Shown here: positions 8,602 to 16,714 of the stretch, in pieces
Layout: each line of letters starts with the position of its first letter
Numbering within the stretch: the stretch's first letter is position 1
NCBI GenBank assembly: GCA_945883845.1
Contig: CAMCYI010000001.1
Location: 186,001-250,000, forward strand
Direction: 5' to 3'
DNA: 64,000 nt
Source of the DNA: Bacteriovorax stolpii
GTDB taxonomy: Bacteria > Bdellovibrionota > Bacteriovoracia > Bacteriovoracales > Bacteriovoracaceae
Notes under the pieces: model-generated
Database searches by the model: none
Told to the model about the DNA's origin: nothing
What the model saw: the letters and a program-made list of their open reading frames with translations, nothing else
Program-made: the position numbers and the translations under genes

Positions 8602-9279
8602 CTATATGCGAAGAACGTAACCCAAGTTTTTGAGGGTTTTGATGTGCATCGAGAAAGGCTTCAACTTACGGCGTAAGTTAGAAAAGTGCGTATCGAGGTT
8701 GTTCACTTCAACGTGCACGTCTTTCCAGAGCATGTGAATCAAATCATCTTTATGGATAACACGGTTCGGGTTCTGAGAAAGAACGAGCAACAATTGGTAC
8801 TCTTTCGGTGTCAGACGAACTGGTTGATTGTTAAGGATGACCTGGTGGCCATCAAGATCAATCGTGAGATCTTTGAATTTGATTGTTTTGTTGTTCTGCA
8901 GATTGCGCTTAGAAAGCTGAATGCGGTTACGCACTCGTGCAATAAGCTCTTCAGCTTGAACTGGCTTGATAAGGAAGTCATCTGCACCAATCTCAAGGCC
9001 CTTAACGCGAGCACCCATATCTGAGTCTCCCGTAAGGAAGAGTACAGGAAGGTTCTGTTTAGCGCGTTTTACTTCTTCGTAAACCTGGAATCCGTCTTTA
9101 CCAGGAATATGAAGATCGAGAAGAATCGCATCCGTATGGTTATTACGAATGAACTCCAGACCTTTATCCGGCTCAGTAAATGTTTCCAGCGTGAATGAGT
9201 CTGAAAGCGAATGAGATAAGACATCCAACAAGTCTTTGTTGTCGTCGATGATAGTTACGTGCATTCTGTTTTTTTCCAT
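8602..9279 (-). CDS. OmpR/PhoB-family response regulator
   Basis: This 225-residue protein has an N-terminal receiver domain (residues 6–120) with the acidic pair in TIIDDNKD, the phospho-acceptor Asp in LLDLHIPG and the conserved Lys in IKPVQ. A C-terminal winged helix (about 130–225) has the [10 protein letters not shown] and LRRKLKP motifs of OmpR/PhoB. I choose the ATG at 9279, which has a GGAGA site, over in-frame starts up to 9312. No histidine kinase gene is next to it. It lies 41 bases upstream of guaB in the same direction. Confidence 0.92.
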   Translation of the reverse strand: MEKNRMHVTIIDDNKDLLDVLSHSLSDSFTLETFTEPDKGLEFIRNNHTDAILLDLHIPGKDGFQVYEEVKRAKQNLPVLFLTGDSDMGARVKGLEIGADDFLIKPVQAEELIARVRNRIQLSKRNLQNNKTIKFKDLTIDLDGHQVILNNQPVRLTPKEYQLLLVLSQNPNRVIHKDDLIHMLWKDVHVEVNNLDTHFSNLRRKLKPFSMHIKTLKNLGYVLRI

Positions 9280-9456
9280 GGTTTGATTCTCCGTTGAGGG
9301 CATCTTAGGCACCTAAAGTTAAAAACCAAACTCAAGAATACTTAATTCTTACAAGGATGATGTGAGATGGGAGAAAAACTAATGTTTACAAATGGTTGTG
9401 AACTGCGAGTTAAACAATCGTTTGTTCGCTGAAATCAAGAATTTCTTTAGTTTACC

Positions 9457-10500
9457 TTAGTAACTCTTTAAATCTTGTATAAGGCTATCAAGTTCTTTTG
9501 AGTACTTAGGTTGCTGCTGAACCTGATTCTTAAGGCTGGAGTCAAACTCATTGTCGAGATTGAAGTCTTCGGCAGGCATTTTCGGGGCCGGAGTGACCTG
9601 CATAGGTTGCAAAGAAGCCGGTGCTCTCGGAGCTACAACACTCTTTTCAGTGAGTCCCATGGCCGGTTTAGCTGCGGGTGAGCCAAAACCGTAAAAGCGC
9701 ACGACAACATCGCCGGAAGCAGAAGGCTTATTTTTACCGAGCTTTTTCGTGAAATAAGAATGAGCGCCACCCTTTACCGAAGCAGGGAGACGGCCCTGAT
9801 TCATAAAGATGATCTCGCCTTTCTTCACTTCAGGCTTTGTTTCTTCATTCACTGAAGCCACGCCACGTGATGGTGCTGCGGGAGCAGGTTTCTGCATGGT
9901 GATCTGCTTGAACTCGCCGAGTGACTGATTCAGAGAAGCGAGTCCAACTTTCGTCGGAGCGCGTGGAACACCATTTTCAACTTCCGGATCAATCAGGCTA
10001 AACGAACCGGCAGTCACAGTGTATTTCATGTTTTTATCAAGGACGTTAGAAACTTCAACTTCACCATTCACGGCGAGAAACTGAGAACGTGAATTGCTCT
10101 GGTCAAAAGAAGCTATGAACTCACTTTTCCAGAAATTAACAGATCCGTTTGCCGTAGTCAGAGCGAGTGGAGACCGGGTCGCACCGGATTCAATCCATAC
10201 CTTTCCGCGCTTCAGCTGAACAGACTTATCGAAAAATTTGAGGTGAGAACCACCGATGAGGTGGTAAGTAGCATCGTAGTAATCATTGAGAGTAATCGTT
10301 GCTCCTTCTTCGAGCATAATTTCCGATTTATCCTCAATGTGAGAATCCACTTTGAGTACAAGTGTTTTACCATCTGTGCTGATGGCGAAGACAGACCCCT
10401 GGATCTCGGTCACCTGTGCTACTGGCTTCGCCCATAGGGGAAGAGCAACAAAAGCTGCGAGGAGGAGACTACTTTTTAACTTTGTAGTTGATGTCTTCAT
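9457..10500 (-). CDS. FecR-domain secreted protein
   Basis: This 347-residue protein has a signal peptide (cleavage near residue 24) and then a FecR-like beta domain (about 28–165). Recognisable parts are VTEIQGSVFAISTDGK and the LKRGKVWIESG and FIASFDQSNSRSQFLAVNGEVEV region. The C-terminal half is rich in Pro, Ala and Lys, low in predicted order, and ends in a helix with QQQPKYSKELDSLIQDLK. Without a TonB receptor or sigma factor nearby, a FecR signalling role is unlikely; free-standing FecR domains often occur in cell-envelope proteins. The start overlaps the upstream TPR gene by 32 bases, so the pair is coupled. Confidence 0.8.
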   Translation of the reverse strand: MKTSTTKLKSSLLLAAFVALPLWAKPVAQVTEIQGSVFAISTDGKTLVLKVDSHIEDKSEIMLEEGATITLNDYYDATYHLIGGSHLKFFDKSVQLKRGKVWIESGATRSPLALTTANGSVNFWKSEFIASFDQSNSRSQFLAVNGEVEVSNVLDKNMKYTVTAGSFSLIDPEVENGVPRAPTKVGLASLNQSLGEFKQITMQKPAPAAPSRGVASVNEETKPEVKKGEIIFMNQGRLPASVKGGAHSYFTKKLGKNKPSASGDVVVRFYGFGSPAAKPAMGLTEKSVVAPRAPASLQPMQVTPAPKMPAEDFNLDNEFDSSLKNQVQQQPKYSKELDSLIQDLKSY

Positions 10501-11176
10501 AGTACCTGCTTAGTATTTTCCATTCTTCTGTATTTCGATATTTGAGGCGAAACTCTTCTACAGTGGCGAGAAATTTATCATGGTGACCTTGCTGATATTG
10601 AGCAAGAGCAAGCCACAACTTCGCACCTCTATAAAATTCTGATTTCGGATAGTTTTTAACAAGACGACTGAGGTGCTTCTCGCTCCAGTCAAAACGTTTG
10701 CCTGTTTCAAAAGCTGCTACACCTGCACCAAAGAGAACGCGGTCACTGACGATGGCGTGAGCAGGGAAACGACCAATCAATTCATTATAAAACTGGGCCG
10801 ACTTTTCGAAGTTTTTGAAATGGAGCTCTTTCTCACCGATGGCGAGAAGCTTTTCCGGTGTCCACCTGTAAACTTCATAGGCCACAAGATCATCCGGATT
10901 CTGAATAGGTACACTGGCAATCTTTCTGCCAGACTCTGCGTTCTTTTTCTGAGCAGAGAAATACTTATTACGAGATTCGAGTTGAGAGATTTGATACTGA
11001 AGATCCGAAACTTTTGCCGTCAGAACACGGTTCTCACGGGCAAGCACCTGGGACTTTCTCTCGTACTCAAACTGCTGATTCCATTTCATCATGACAGATG
11101 TATCGAGTCCTCCCCATTTCCAGAGAGAGAAGACATACCCGAAGGCCATGAGAGTAAAAATAAAGAAGATCTTCAT
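10469..11176 (-). CDS. membrane-anchored coiled-coil/TPR protein
   Basis: The 235-residue protein opens with one hydrophobic segment (MKIFFIFTLMAFGYVFSLW), followed by a predicted coiled coil (about residues 30–75) and a helical region with TPR-like repeats (about 110–220; for example KNFEKSAQFYNELIGRFPAHA). I prefer the ATG at 11176, which has a GAGGA site, over the upstream in-frame ATG at 11212. The layout recalls YbgF/CpoB-type periplasmic proteins, but I see no tol-pal genes. It overlaps and probably works with the FecR-domain protein. Confidence 0.7.
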   Translation of the reverse strand: MKIFFIFTLMAFGYVFSLWKWGGLDTSVMMKWNQQFEYERKSQVLARENRVLTAKVSDLQYQISQLESRNKYFSAQKKNAESGRKIASVPIQNPDDLVAYEVYRWTPEKLLAIGEKELHFKNFEKSAQFYNELIGRFPAHAIVSDRVLFGAGVAAFETGKRFDWSEKHLSRLVKNYPKSEFYRGAKLWLALAQYQQGHHDKFLATVEEFRLKYRNTEEWKILSRYYEDINYKVKK

Positions 11177-11243
11177 AGGAATAGTTCCTCGTAGTTCCTT
11201 AAAAGCACTCATACATATCGGATTAGTTTAGGAATTCTTTAGC

Positions 11244-11271
11244 TAAAGATATGGCCGGGACCACCCGATAG
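11244..11271 (+). promoter_or_regulatory. possible sigma-28-type promoter
   Basis: TAAAGATA (11244–11251) and CCCGATAG (11264–11271) resemble the FliA consensus TAAAGTTT/GCCGATAA, with a spacer one base longer than usual. The predicted transcript start would lie about 10–15 bases before the AGGAG site of the gene at 11291. This is a pattern match only. Confidence 0.3.
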
Positions 11272-11290
11272 AGTACTTAGGAGTTTAACT

Positions 11291-11695
11291 ATGCATTTTC
11301 GCCTGCTTGCCTGCCTGCTACTCACTTTATCTATGTCTGCTTTTGCAGATGGAAGGTCACCCGCTGTGGAAGACTTTGTGGGGATAGAAGTCGATCATGT
11401 GGAATCCACACCAAATGGCTCGGAATCCCTCTATAATCTCGAATCAGATATCCAGAAAGTTCAGGCCAATGATCAGGGTACAAAATTCTATGCTGAGCCC
11501 GCAAAAAATATCGGCCCGATGACAGTCATCGCTGGTGCTTTTTTCGCTCTTCTTCCAATGATCGTTGCTATCTTTATGATGAATAAACTTCGCCGGAAAG
11601 CGAGTGCTGAAAGTGCTTCTAATATTGAAGTGCTGGAGAAGTACCGCAAAGAACGTGAAGCGAAGAAGACTCAGGAACACAAAAAAGCTTCTTAG
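11291..11695 (+). CDS. small membrane protein with signal sequence, unknown
   Basis: This 134-residue protein has a signal peptide (cleavage near residue 19), an extracytoplasmic segment of about 55 residues, one transmembrane helix (about 77–97) and a charged cytoplasmic tail of about 35 residues rich in Lys and Glu. An AGGAG site precedes the ATG. I recognise no family. Its stop lies 2 bases from that of the convergent gene. Confidence 0.7.
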   Translation: MHFRLLACLLLTLSMSAFADGRSPAVEDFVGIEVDHVESTPNGSESLYNLESDIQKVQANDQGTKFYAEPAKNIGPMTVIAGAFFALLPMIVAIFMMNKLRRKASAESASNIEVLEKYRKEREAKKTQEHKKAS

Positions 11696-11697
11696 TC

Positions 11698-12339
11698 TTA
11701 GATCTTATCCCACTCACCACTCTGTTTATACCGGAAAATCCGCTGGATGTGGTTGTACTCAATGGTAATTTCTTTTCTATTATCCCCATCAATATCATAG
11801 ACATTCACAGTGTAATTCCTGCGCCAATATTGTTCACGATGCTTTTTCTTCTCATGAAAAAAATGCGCGCCATCAGTGATCGAGAGAGTGGAGAGATCAT
11901 TGTTTTCAAAACTCACAAGATAGATTTTTCCTGAACTTTCAAAATGCTCACCTTTTACAATTCCTTCATCCAGGAAAAGAATCAGGCAGCGGATTTTTTC
12001 AGACAGGGCGACAAGACGTAATTTATAGAGAGAACTATCTCGCCCCATCGCCAGTAACTTGGCCTCAAAGATTTTTCTCTGAGAAGAGTCTCTGATTTCG
12101 ATCCAGTCGACTCCATCTCTCTTTTGAGGCTGAATCGTTTCCTCAATGCCGTCTGAATTCAGGTCGAGGCGGTACATCATTCCATAGGCGTTAAACGGCG
12201 GAACAATGGTGTCTTTGATGTTATCCATGGAGCCGGGCAACTCCCCGGTCAAAAGCTGACGGTAATAACGCTCGTCCTGAGCAAATGCCCCGGAAAGACA
12301 GAGAAAGAAAATGCAAAAAATGAATCCATGCCGCGCCAT
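11698..12339 (-). CDS. secreted protein with calcium-loop-like repeats
   Basis: This 213-residue protein has a signal peptide (cleavage near residue 20). Two acidic loops, DLNSDGIEE (about residue 58) and DIDGDNRKE (about residue 187), each follow a beta-strand-like stretch and match the DxDxDG pattern of FG-GAP/VCBS or dockerin-type calcium sites. No catalytic motif is evident. It ends tail to tail with the previous gene, with 2 bases between the stops. Confidence 0.65.
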   Translation of the reverse strand: MARHGFIFCIFFLCLSGAFAQDERYYRQLLTGELPGSMDNIKDTIVPPFNAYGMMYRLDLNSDGIEETIQPQKRDGVDWIEIRDSSQRKIFEAKLLAMGRDSSLYKLRLVALSEKIRCLILFLDEGIVKGEHFESSGKIYLVSFENNDLSTLSITDGAHFFHEKKKHREQYWRRNYTVNVYDIDGDNRKEITIEYNHIQRIFRYKQSGEWDKI

Positions 12340-12396
12340 GAGTTTATTGTAACTTAAAGTCGCGTTTGTTAGTATTTAGGTTCAAAGGAATTTTAC

Positions 12397-13167
12397 ATGA
12401 TTATTTCGCTCGGGTTTGTCCGTTCTTCCAGTCAGGTCCTCATTACACAACTCGATTGGCAGCAGAATTCTATCGAAAACCGCCTCGTCGATGTGACTGA
12501 CCTTCCGGACCAGAACCTTCAGGGCCTTCTGATCGCAGACAATGAGCATTTTAATTCCCTCGTCGGTATTCTTGAAAAAGAGAGAATGCATTATCCGATT
12601 CTCCTCGCTCAGGATGAAAACCTTACCTATTCTGCTTTCGAAGAAATTCGTCCGCAACAGTTCAGGGATGTTTATCAGAGAATCCTGAATCGCTGGACAC
12701 TTCACCAGAACCTGAACTCCGTTGAAAATCTTTATAAGATCACCGAGCACTTCCGTACGCTCTGGAAAAGTGACCGCATCACATTCTTTGAAGAGCTCTG
12801 GTACTGGATGAAGCGCAACCTCGGATCAACTGATCTCTCGATCCTCTTTAATGACGTTGTTCATACAGAAGAGAAGGATGAGAACAATGAAAAGAAAGAT
12901 CGGCCCAAACTTGTGCAGAGTATCCTCAGCGGTACAAAGAAAGCTCACTTTGTTCAGGGTGGAGCTAAAGAAAAAGAACTTATGACTCATTACCTGGATA
13001 AATTCCATGATGTGTTCGAGGTTACAGAATTTAATCAGACGAAAGGACAGTTCGTTGCAACCACCCAGGTTGAACGTAGTCCTATTATCTTCATGGCCCG
13101 TACAGTTCAGCTCAATCAACTTCAAAGAACGTTGATGGCAGGACTTTTCAATGGGCTACAGTTCTAA
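12397..13167 (+). CDS. conserved-looking cytoplasmic protein, unknown
   Basis: This 256-residue soluble protein has an AAAGGA site 8 bases before its ATG. The first 100 residues have alternating hydrophobic strands and helices (SLGFVRSSSQVL, GLLIADNEHF, YPILLAQDENL) that could be a receiver-like fold without the usual phospho-Asp. The remainder contains a Lys/Glu-rich insert (about residues 155–175) and a C-terminal alpha/beta region. I recognise no family. A degenerate HD-GYP gene follows 87 bases later in the same direction, so a shared signalling role is possible. Confidence 0.65.
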   Translation: MIISLGFVRSSSQVLITQLDWQQNSIENRLVDVTDLPDQNLQGLLIADNEHFNSLVGILEKERMHYPILLAQDENLTYSAFEEIRPQQFRDVYQRILNRWTLHQNLNSVENLYKITEHFRTLWKSDRITFFEELWYWMKRNLGSTDLSILFNDVVHTEEKDENNEKKDRPKLVQSILSGTKKAHFVQGGAKEKELMTHYLDKFHDVFEVTEFNQTKGQFVATTQVERSPIIFMARTVQLNQLQRTLMAGLFNGLQF

Positions 13168-13254
13168 GTTTTAGCCGATAAATTTTATTGTTATTCTAAT
13201 CTGAATTAATTCGAAGTTTGTTAATACTTATCAGGCCTTTGCCGATGAGCAAGC

Positions 13255-14220
13255 ATGGAACAAGCTCAACCGAAGACCGGCCCCTTAGTTAAGGTGGCGA
13301 TAACCACTCTTATCAAATTTTCAGATAAATTCGCAGGAATTGAAGTGCACGTTGCAGTCGGTGGCAAGTATGTGAAGCTGAACTACCCGACTGATACCTT
13401 CATTGAAATCCTGAGAAAACTTCAACAAAAAGAAGTCGAAGAAGTTTATATCTATCAGAGTGATTGTAAAATTCTGGTCGACACTGCTCAGAAAGCGATG
13501 AGTGCTCAGACGTTCTATGATCCTGCGACTGTGAATGAGCAGCGAGTGGAAAGCATGAGTGCTTCATTTGAAGTTGTGAAGTCTGTCATTGGCCAGCTAG
13601 GTGTAGAAGTAGAAACTCTCAAACTCATAAAGACGATTAATACACGTGCTATGTCAGTCATGAGCGAATCCCCTTCTATCTTTGCGTTCATTAAAAACTT
13701 TAAAAAGAACTGTACTGAAGAATTTCTACTCGCTGTACTCACCAACTATGTCATGGCCCTTGTGATTGATAAGTTTCCCTGGAAGTCAGATCAGGTGAAA
13801 GAAAAAGGCGCACTCGCTTCTTACATGTGCGACATGATGCTGAACTCTGAAGATTTTTCGACTTTGCGAAAATGGGAAGTTGAAGGTGGAGAACTTCCAG
13901 AAAAAATTAAAAAGCATCCCTCGGAGACTGCAGAAAACCTGAAGAAGACCAGAAACCTTGTACCCTCTGAGACGATCACGATCATAGAGCAGCATCACGA
14001 ACTTCCAAGTGGGAAAGGTTTTCCATTTGGGATCACTGGTAGCCGTTTCAATCAGCTCTCGACAATTTTCATCATCAGTCAGCAGTTCACCCACCTCTTA
14101 CACAAACATCAATATGATTATGAGAAGCGATTCGACATCATCGTTCAGCTCAAGGATATTTACGGAGAATCCAAGACATTTGAAAAAACCCTGGATGCTC
14201 TGATGCAGGTTGTGGACTAG
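13255..14220 (+). CDS. degenerate HD-GYP-like domain protein
   Basis: This 321-residue protein has an N-terminal domain of about 100 residues of unknown type. Its C-terminal half (about 150–290) follows the HD-GYP phosphodiesterase layout. The region expected to hold the metal-binding His-Asp reads CD (192–193). The later motifs are partly kept: HPSETAENL at 221 and EQHHE at 246–249, but the GYP motif is GFP (255–257). With the HD doublet gone, cyclic di-GMP hydrolysis is doubtful; it may bind a nucleotide or a partner instead. No clear ribosome binding site is visible. Its stop abuts that of hinT. Confidence 0.7.
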   Translation: MEQAQPKTGPLVKVAITTLIKFSDKFAGIEVHVAVGGKYVKLNYPTDTFIEILRKLQQKEVEEVYIYQSDCKILVDTAQKAMSAQTFYDPATVNEQRVESMSASFEVVKSVIGQLGVEVETLKLIKTINTRAMSVMSESPSIFAFIKNFKKNCTEEFLLAVLTNYVMALVIDKFPWKSDQVKEKGALASYMCDMMLNSEDFSTLRKWEVEGGELPEKIKKHPSETAENLKKTRNLVPSETITIIEQHHELPSGKGFPFGITGSRFNQLSTIFIISQQFTHLLHKHQYDYEKRFDIIVQLKDIYGESKTFEKTLDALMQVVD

Positions 14221-14571
14221 TTACTTCCCAAATCTTCCCAAAGACTCCCCCCCAAGAAGATGAAAGTGCGTGTGAAAAACGCTTTGTCCGCCATGAGCGC
14301 CCAGATTTGTAACGACTCTGAGTCCGGAGTTTGTCAGCCCTTCAGTTTTAGAGAACTGACTGATCGCTTTAAAGATATCCTGAATTTGAGCAGGATCTGT
14401 ATCCATCATGTCCACGATGTCGCGAGTATGCTCACGATGAATGAAGAGATAGTGCTTCAACGCCAGAGGATGAAGGTCTTTGAACGCAATCACACTTTCA
14501 TTTTCAAAAACTTTGGTCGAAGGAATTTTACCATCGACGATTTTGCAAAAGAGGCAATCTGCGTGTGCCAT
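14221..14571 (-). CDS. hinT: HIT-family purine nucleoside phosphoramidase
   Basis: This 116-residue protein matches the Hint/PKCI branch of the HIT superfamily. It has the histidine triad HTHFHLL (His100, 102, 104), the preceding GGQSVFH, and the N-terminal CLFCKIVDGKIPS typical of the group. It hydrolyses AMP–amine conjugates such as adenosine phosphoramidate. It begins 2 bases after murA on the same strand and appears to be the last gene of that operon. Confidence 0.93.
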   Translation of the reverse strand: MAHADCLFCKIVDGKIPSTKVFENESVIAFKDLHPLALKHYLFIHREHTRDIVDMMDTDPAQIQDIFKAISQFSKTEGLTNSGLRVVTNLGAHGGQSVFHTHFHLLGGESLGRFGK

Positions 14572-14573
14572 TA

Positions 14574-15839
14574 TTATCCCTTTACTCTTTGAATCTTCGC
14601 CCCTAACCCCGTGAGCTTTTCATCAATCTTTTCATATCCCCGATCCAGATGATAAACGCGCTGGATTTCACTCTCACCTTTGGCCACGAGAGCACAGAGT
14701 ACAAGAGCGGCTGAGGCACGAAGATCAGTGCACATTACAGGTGCGCCACTTAATCCTTCAACGCCTTCAACCAGAGCGGAATTTCCTTTGATGTTAACTT
14801 TCGCACCCATGCGGCCCATTTCCGGAACATGCATGAAGCGATTTTCAAAAATTGTTTCTGAGACGATAGAGTTTCCATCAACAATGCTCATGAGGGCCAT
14901 CATCTGTGCCTGCACGTCTGTAGGAAAGCCAGGATACGGAGCAGTTTCGATCGCTACACCTTTGAGACGTTTCGATATTTTGGTTTTGACGTAGTCAGTA
15001 CCGATCTCAAGATCAGCACCCATCTTTGTCAGTGTCTCAAGAACAAAGCCCAGGTGTTTAGGATTGAATCCTGTTACCTTCACTTCGCCCTCGCTCATAA
15101 GTCCACCAATGATGTAGGTCGCAGCTTCAATACGGTCGCCAATGATGTGATAAGTTTTGTTCGAAGACTTGAGTTCGTTTACTTTTTTTCCATGAATAGT
15201 TATGCGCGAAGTCCCTGCTCCTTCAATCTGGATTCCCTGCTCAGCAAGAAAGTCTCCCAAATCGTCAATCTCTGGTTCCATCGCAGCGTTCTCGATGATC
15301 GTCACACCTTCTGCAAGAGCAGCGGCCATCATCAGATTTTCAGTGGCACCAACGCTTGGGAACGGAAGAGTGATCGTCGTTCCCTGAAGCCTGCCGGATT
15401 TTGCTTTGATATACCCGTTCTCAATCTGGATCTCACCGCCAAGTTTTTCCATTCCCATCAGGTGAATATCAACAGGGCGGGTTCCGATGGCGCAACCACC
15501 GGGAAGAGAAACGGAAGCAATACCAAATCTTGCGAGAAGCGGGCCGAGAACAAGAACAGAGGCCCTCATCGTTTTCACGAGAGTATAATCAGCGTGCTGG
15601 TTTTCAAGTGTTGTTGCATCGATGACGACTCCATCGCCATCTTTTGTGACTTTCACTCCAAGACTTTGTAGTAGTTTCAGAATCGTTGTGACATCCAGAA
15701 GATCCGGCACGGATTCAAATTTCACCGGATAAGGACACAGGAGTGCGGCCACAAGAATAGGCAGGGTGGCGTTTTTCGCCGAGGAAACTTTTACGGTTCC
15801 CTGAAGTTTGCATGAACCTTGAATGATGAGCTTATCCAT
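14574..15839 (-). CDS. murA: UDP-N-acetylglucosamine 1-carboxyvinyltransferase
   Basis: This 421-residue enzyme adds enolpyruvate to UDP-GlcNAc, the first committed step of peptidoglycan synthesis. It has the N-terminal KNA (residues 22–24), the fosfomycin-sensitive catalytic Cys116 in LPGGCAIGTRPVD, and the LRASAALVLCAL motif near the C-terminus. Length is normal for the family. It lies between prmC and hinT on the minus strand. Confidence 0.96.
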   Translation of the reverse strand: MDKLIIQGSCKLQGTVKVSSAKNATLPILVAALLCPYPVKFESVPDLLDVTTILKLLQSLGVKVTKDGDGVVIDATTLENQHADYTLVKTMRASVLVLGPLLARFGIASVSLPGGCAIGTRPVDIHLMGMEKLGGEIQIENGYIKAKSGRLQGTTITLPFPSVGATENLMMAAALAEGVTIIENAAMEPEIDDLGDFLAEQGIQIEGAGTSRITIHGKKVNELKSSNKTYHIIGDRIEAATYIIGGLMSEGEVKVTGFNPKHLGFVLETLTKMGADLEIGTDYVKTKISKRLKGVAIETAPYPGFPTDVQAQMMALMSIVDGNSIVSETIFENRFMHVPEMGRMGAKVNIKGNSALVEGVEGLSGAPVMCTDLRASAALVLCALVAKGESEIQRVYHLDRGYEKIDEKLTGLGAKIQRVKG

Positions 15840-15866
15840 AAAACACCTTTGTGAATTATGTCTATT

Positions 15867-16709
15867 CTACGAGGAGGCCTCTTTCTTGGCCATCAGATAG
15901 CGCGAAATGCCGGCAAGGTCTTTCTCGACAGAGACAGATTTAAAACCCAGTTCTCTAAGTAGTTGGGCCTGCTGTTCCAGTTCTTTTTCATGACCTTCCA
16001 TAGCAAAAATTCCGTCCGGAAGAAGATGATCTGAAACTCCCTGAAAAAACATTCTGAACCACTGATCATAGTCGGCGTCAGGGATGAAAAGTGCGATGTG
16101 CGGCTCGTGCCGGTCGACACTTTGATGAACACCTGGGCGATGTGACCCGGTTTTTATGTATGGAGGATTGGATACAATGACATCAAACTTGCCTGAAATT
16201 TTTGAGAAGCGATCACTTTCAGAGAATTCAACATTGAGCCTTAGACGTCTGGCATTCGTAGCGGCTACCTTCAGTGCCTCCGGTGAGATATCAGAACCGA
16301 TCCCCGTTTTCGCGAAATCGTGCGCCAGTAAGCTCAGAACGATGACACCACTTCCGGTGGCAATATCCAGAACTGACTCAAAAGGAGCTGGTCTCTTATT
16401 ACGAAGCTCCACAAGTTTCTCAACAAGGTACTCTGTTTCAGGTCTCGGAATGAGGACATGTTGGTTGACGAAAAATTTCTGCGAAAAGAATTCAGAAAAC
16501 TTCAGAAGATAGCTGAACGGAACACCCGAGGTGAATGCCGCTTCCAGACTGGCGATTTTTTTTGATCCGATAGAATCGTAGGCATCATCGAGTGAACAAG
16601 GATGGAGATCAGTGAGCTCGCGAAAAAAAATGTTCTGTGTAATTCCCGGATAAAACTGACCGAGGTCTTTCTCGTGGAGCTGATAAAAACTGACCCAATG
16701 GTCGCGCAG
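15867..16709 (-). CDS. prmC: release factor glutamine methyltransferase, probable CTG start
   Basis: PrmC methylates the glutamine of the GGQ loop of release factors. The methyltransferase domain has the SAM loop DIATGSGVIVLSLL and the substrate motif NPPY (181–184 in the long form). The first ordinary start codon is a GTG at 16412, but the frame is open upstream and encodes the expected N-terminal domain, including SGVPFSYLL and the family signature LIPRPETEYLVEKL. No ATG, GTG or TTG lies in that stretch. A CTG at 16707–16709 sits 8 bases after AAGGA and gives 280 residues, the usual family length. The start overlaps the end region of prfA, its substrate's gene. Confidence 0.88.
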   Translation of the reverse strand: MRDHWVSFYQLHEKDLGQFYPGITQNIFFRELTDLHPCSLDDAYDSIGSKKIASLEAAFTSGVPFSYLLKFSEFFSQKFFVNQHVLIPRPETEYLVEKLVELRNKRPAPFESVLDIATGSGVIVLSLLAHDFAKTGIGSDISPEALKVAATNARRLRLNVEFSESDRFSKISGKFDVIVSNPPYIKTGSHRPGVHQSVDRHEPHIALFIPDADYDQWFRMFFQGVSDHLLPDGIFAMEGHEKELEQQAQLLRELGFKSVSVEKDLAGISRYLMAKKEASS

Positions 16710-16714
16710 TGTTT

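Noticed and set aside
13174..13181. Exact GCCGATAA, a sigma-28 -10 box, after the gene at 12397
   Set aside because: No TAAA-type -35 element is found at the required distance.
15054..15671. Open frame of 205 codons on the plus strand inside murA
   Set aside because: It lies fully antisense to murA, whose motifs are complete; composition is that of a shadow frame.
15867..16412. Short prmC starting at the GTG at 16412
   Set aside because: It would lose the conserved IPRPETE signature and the N-terminal domain, which are encoded in the same open frame just upstream.
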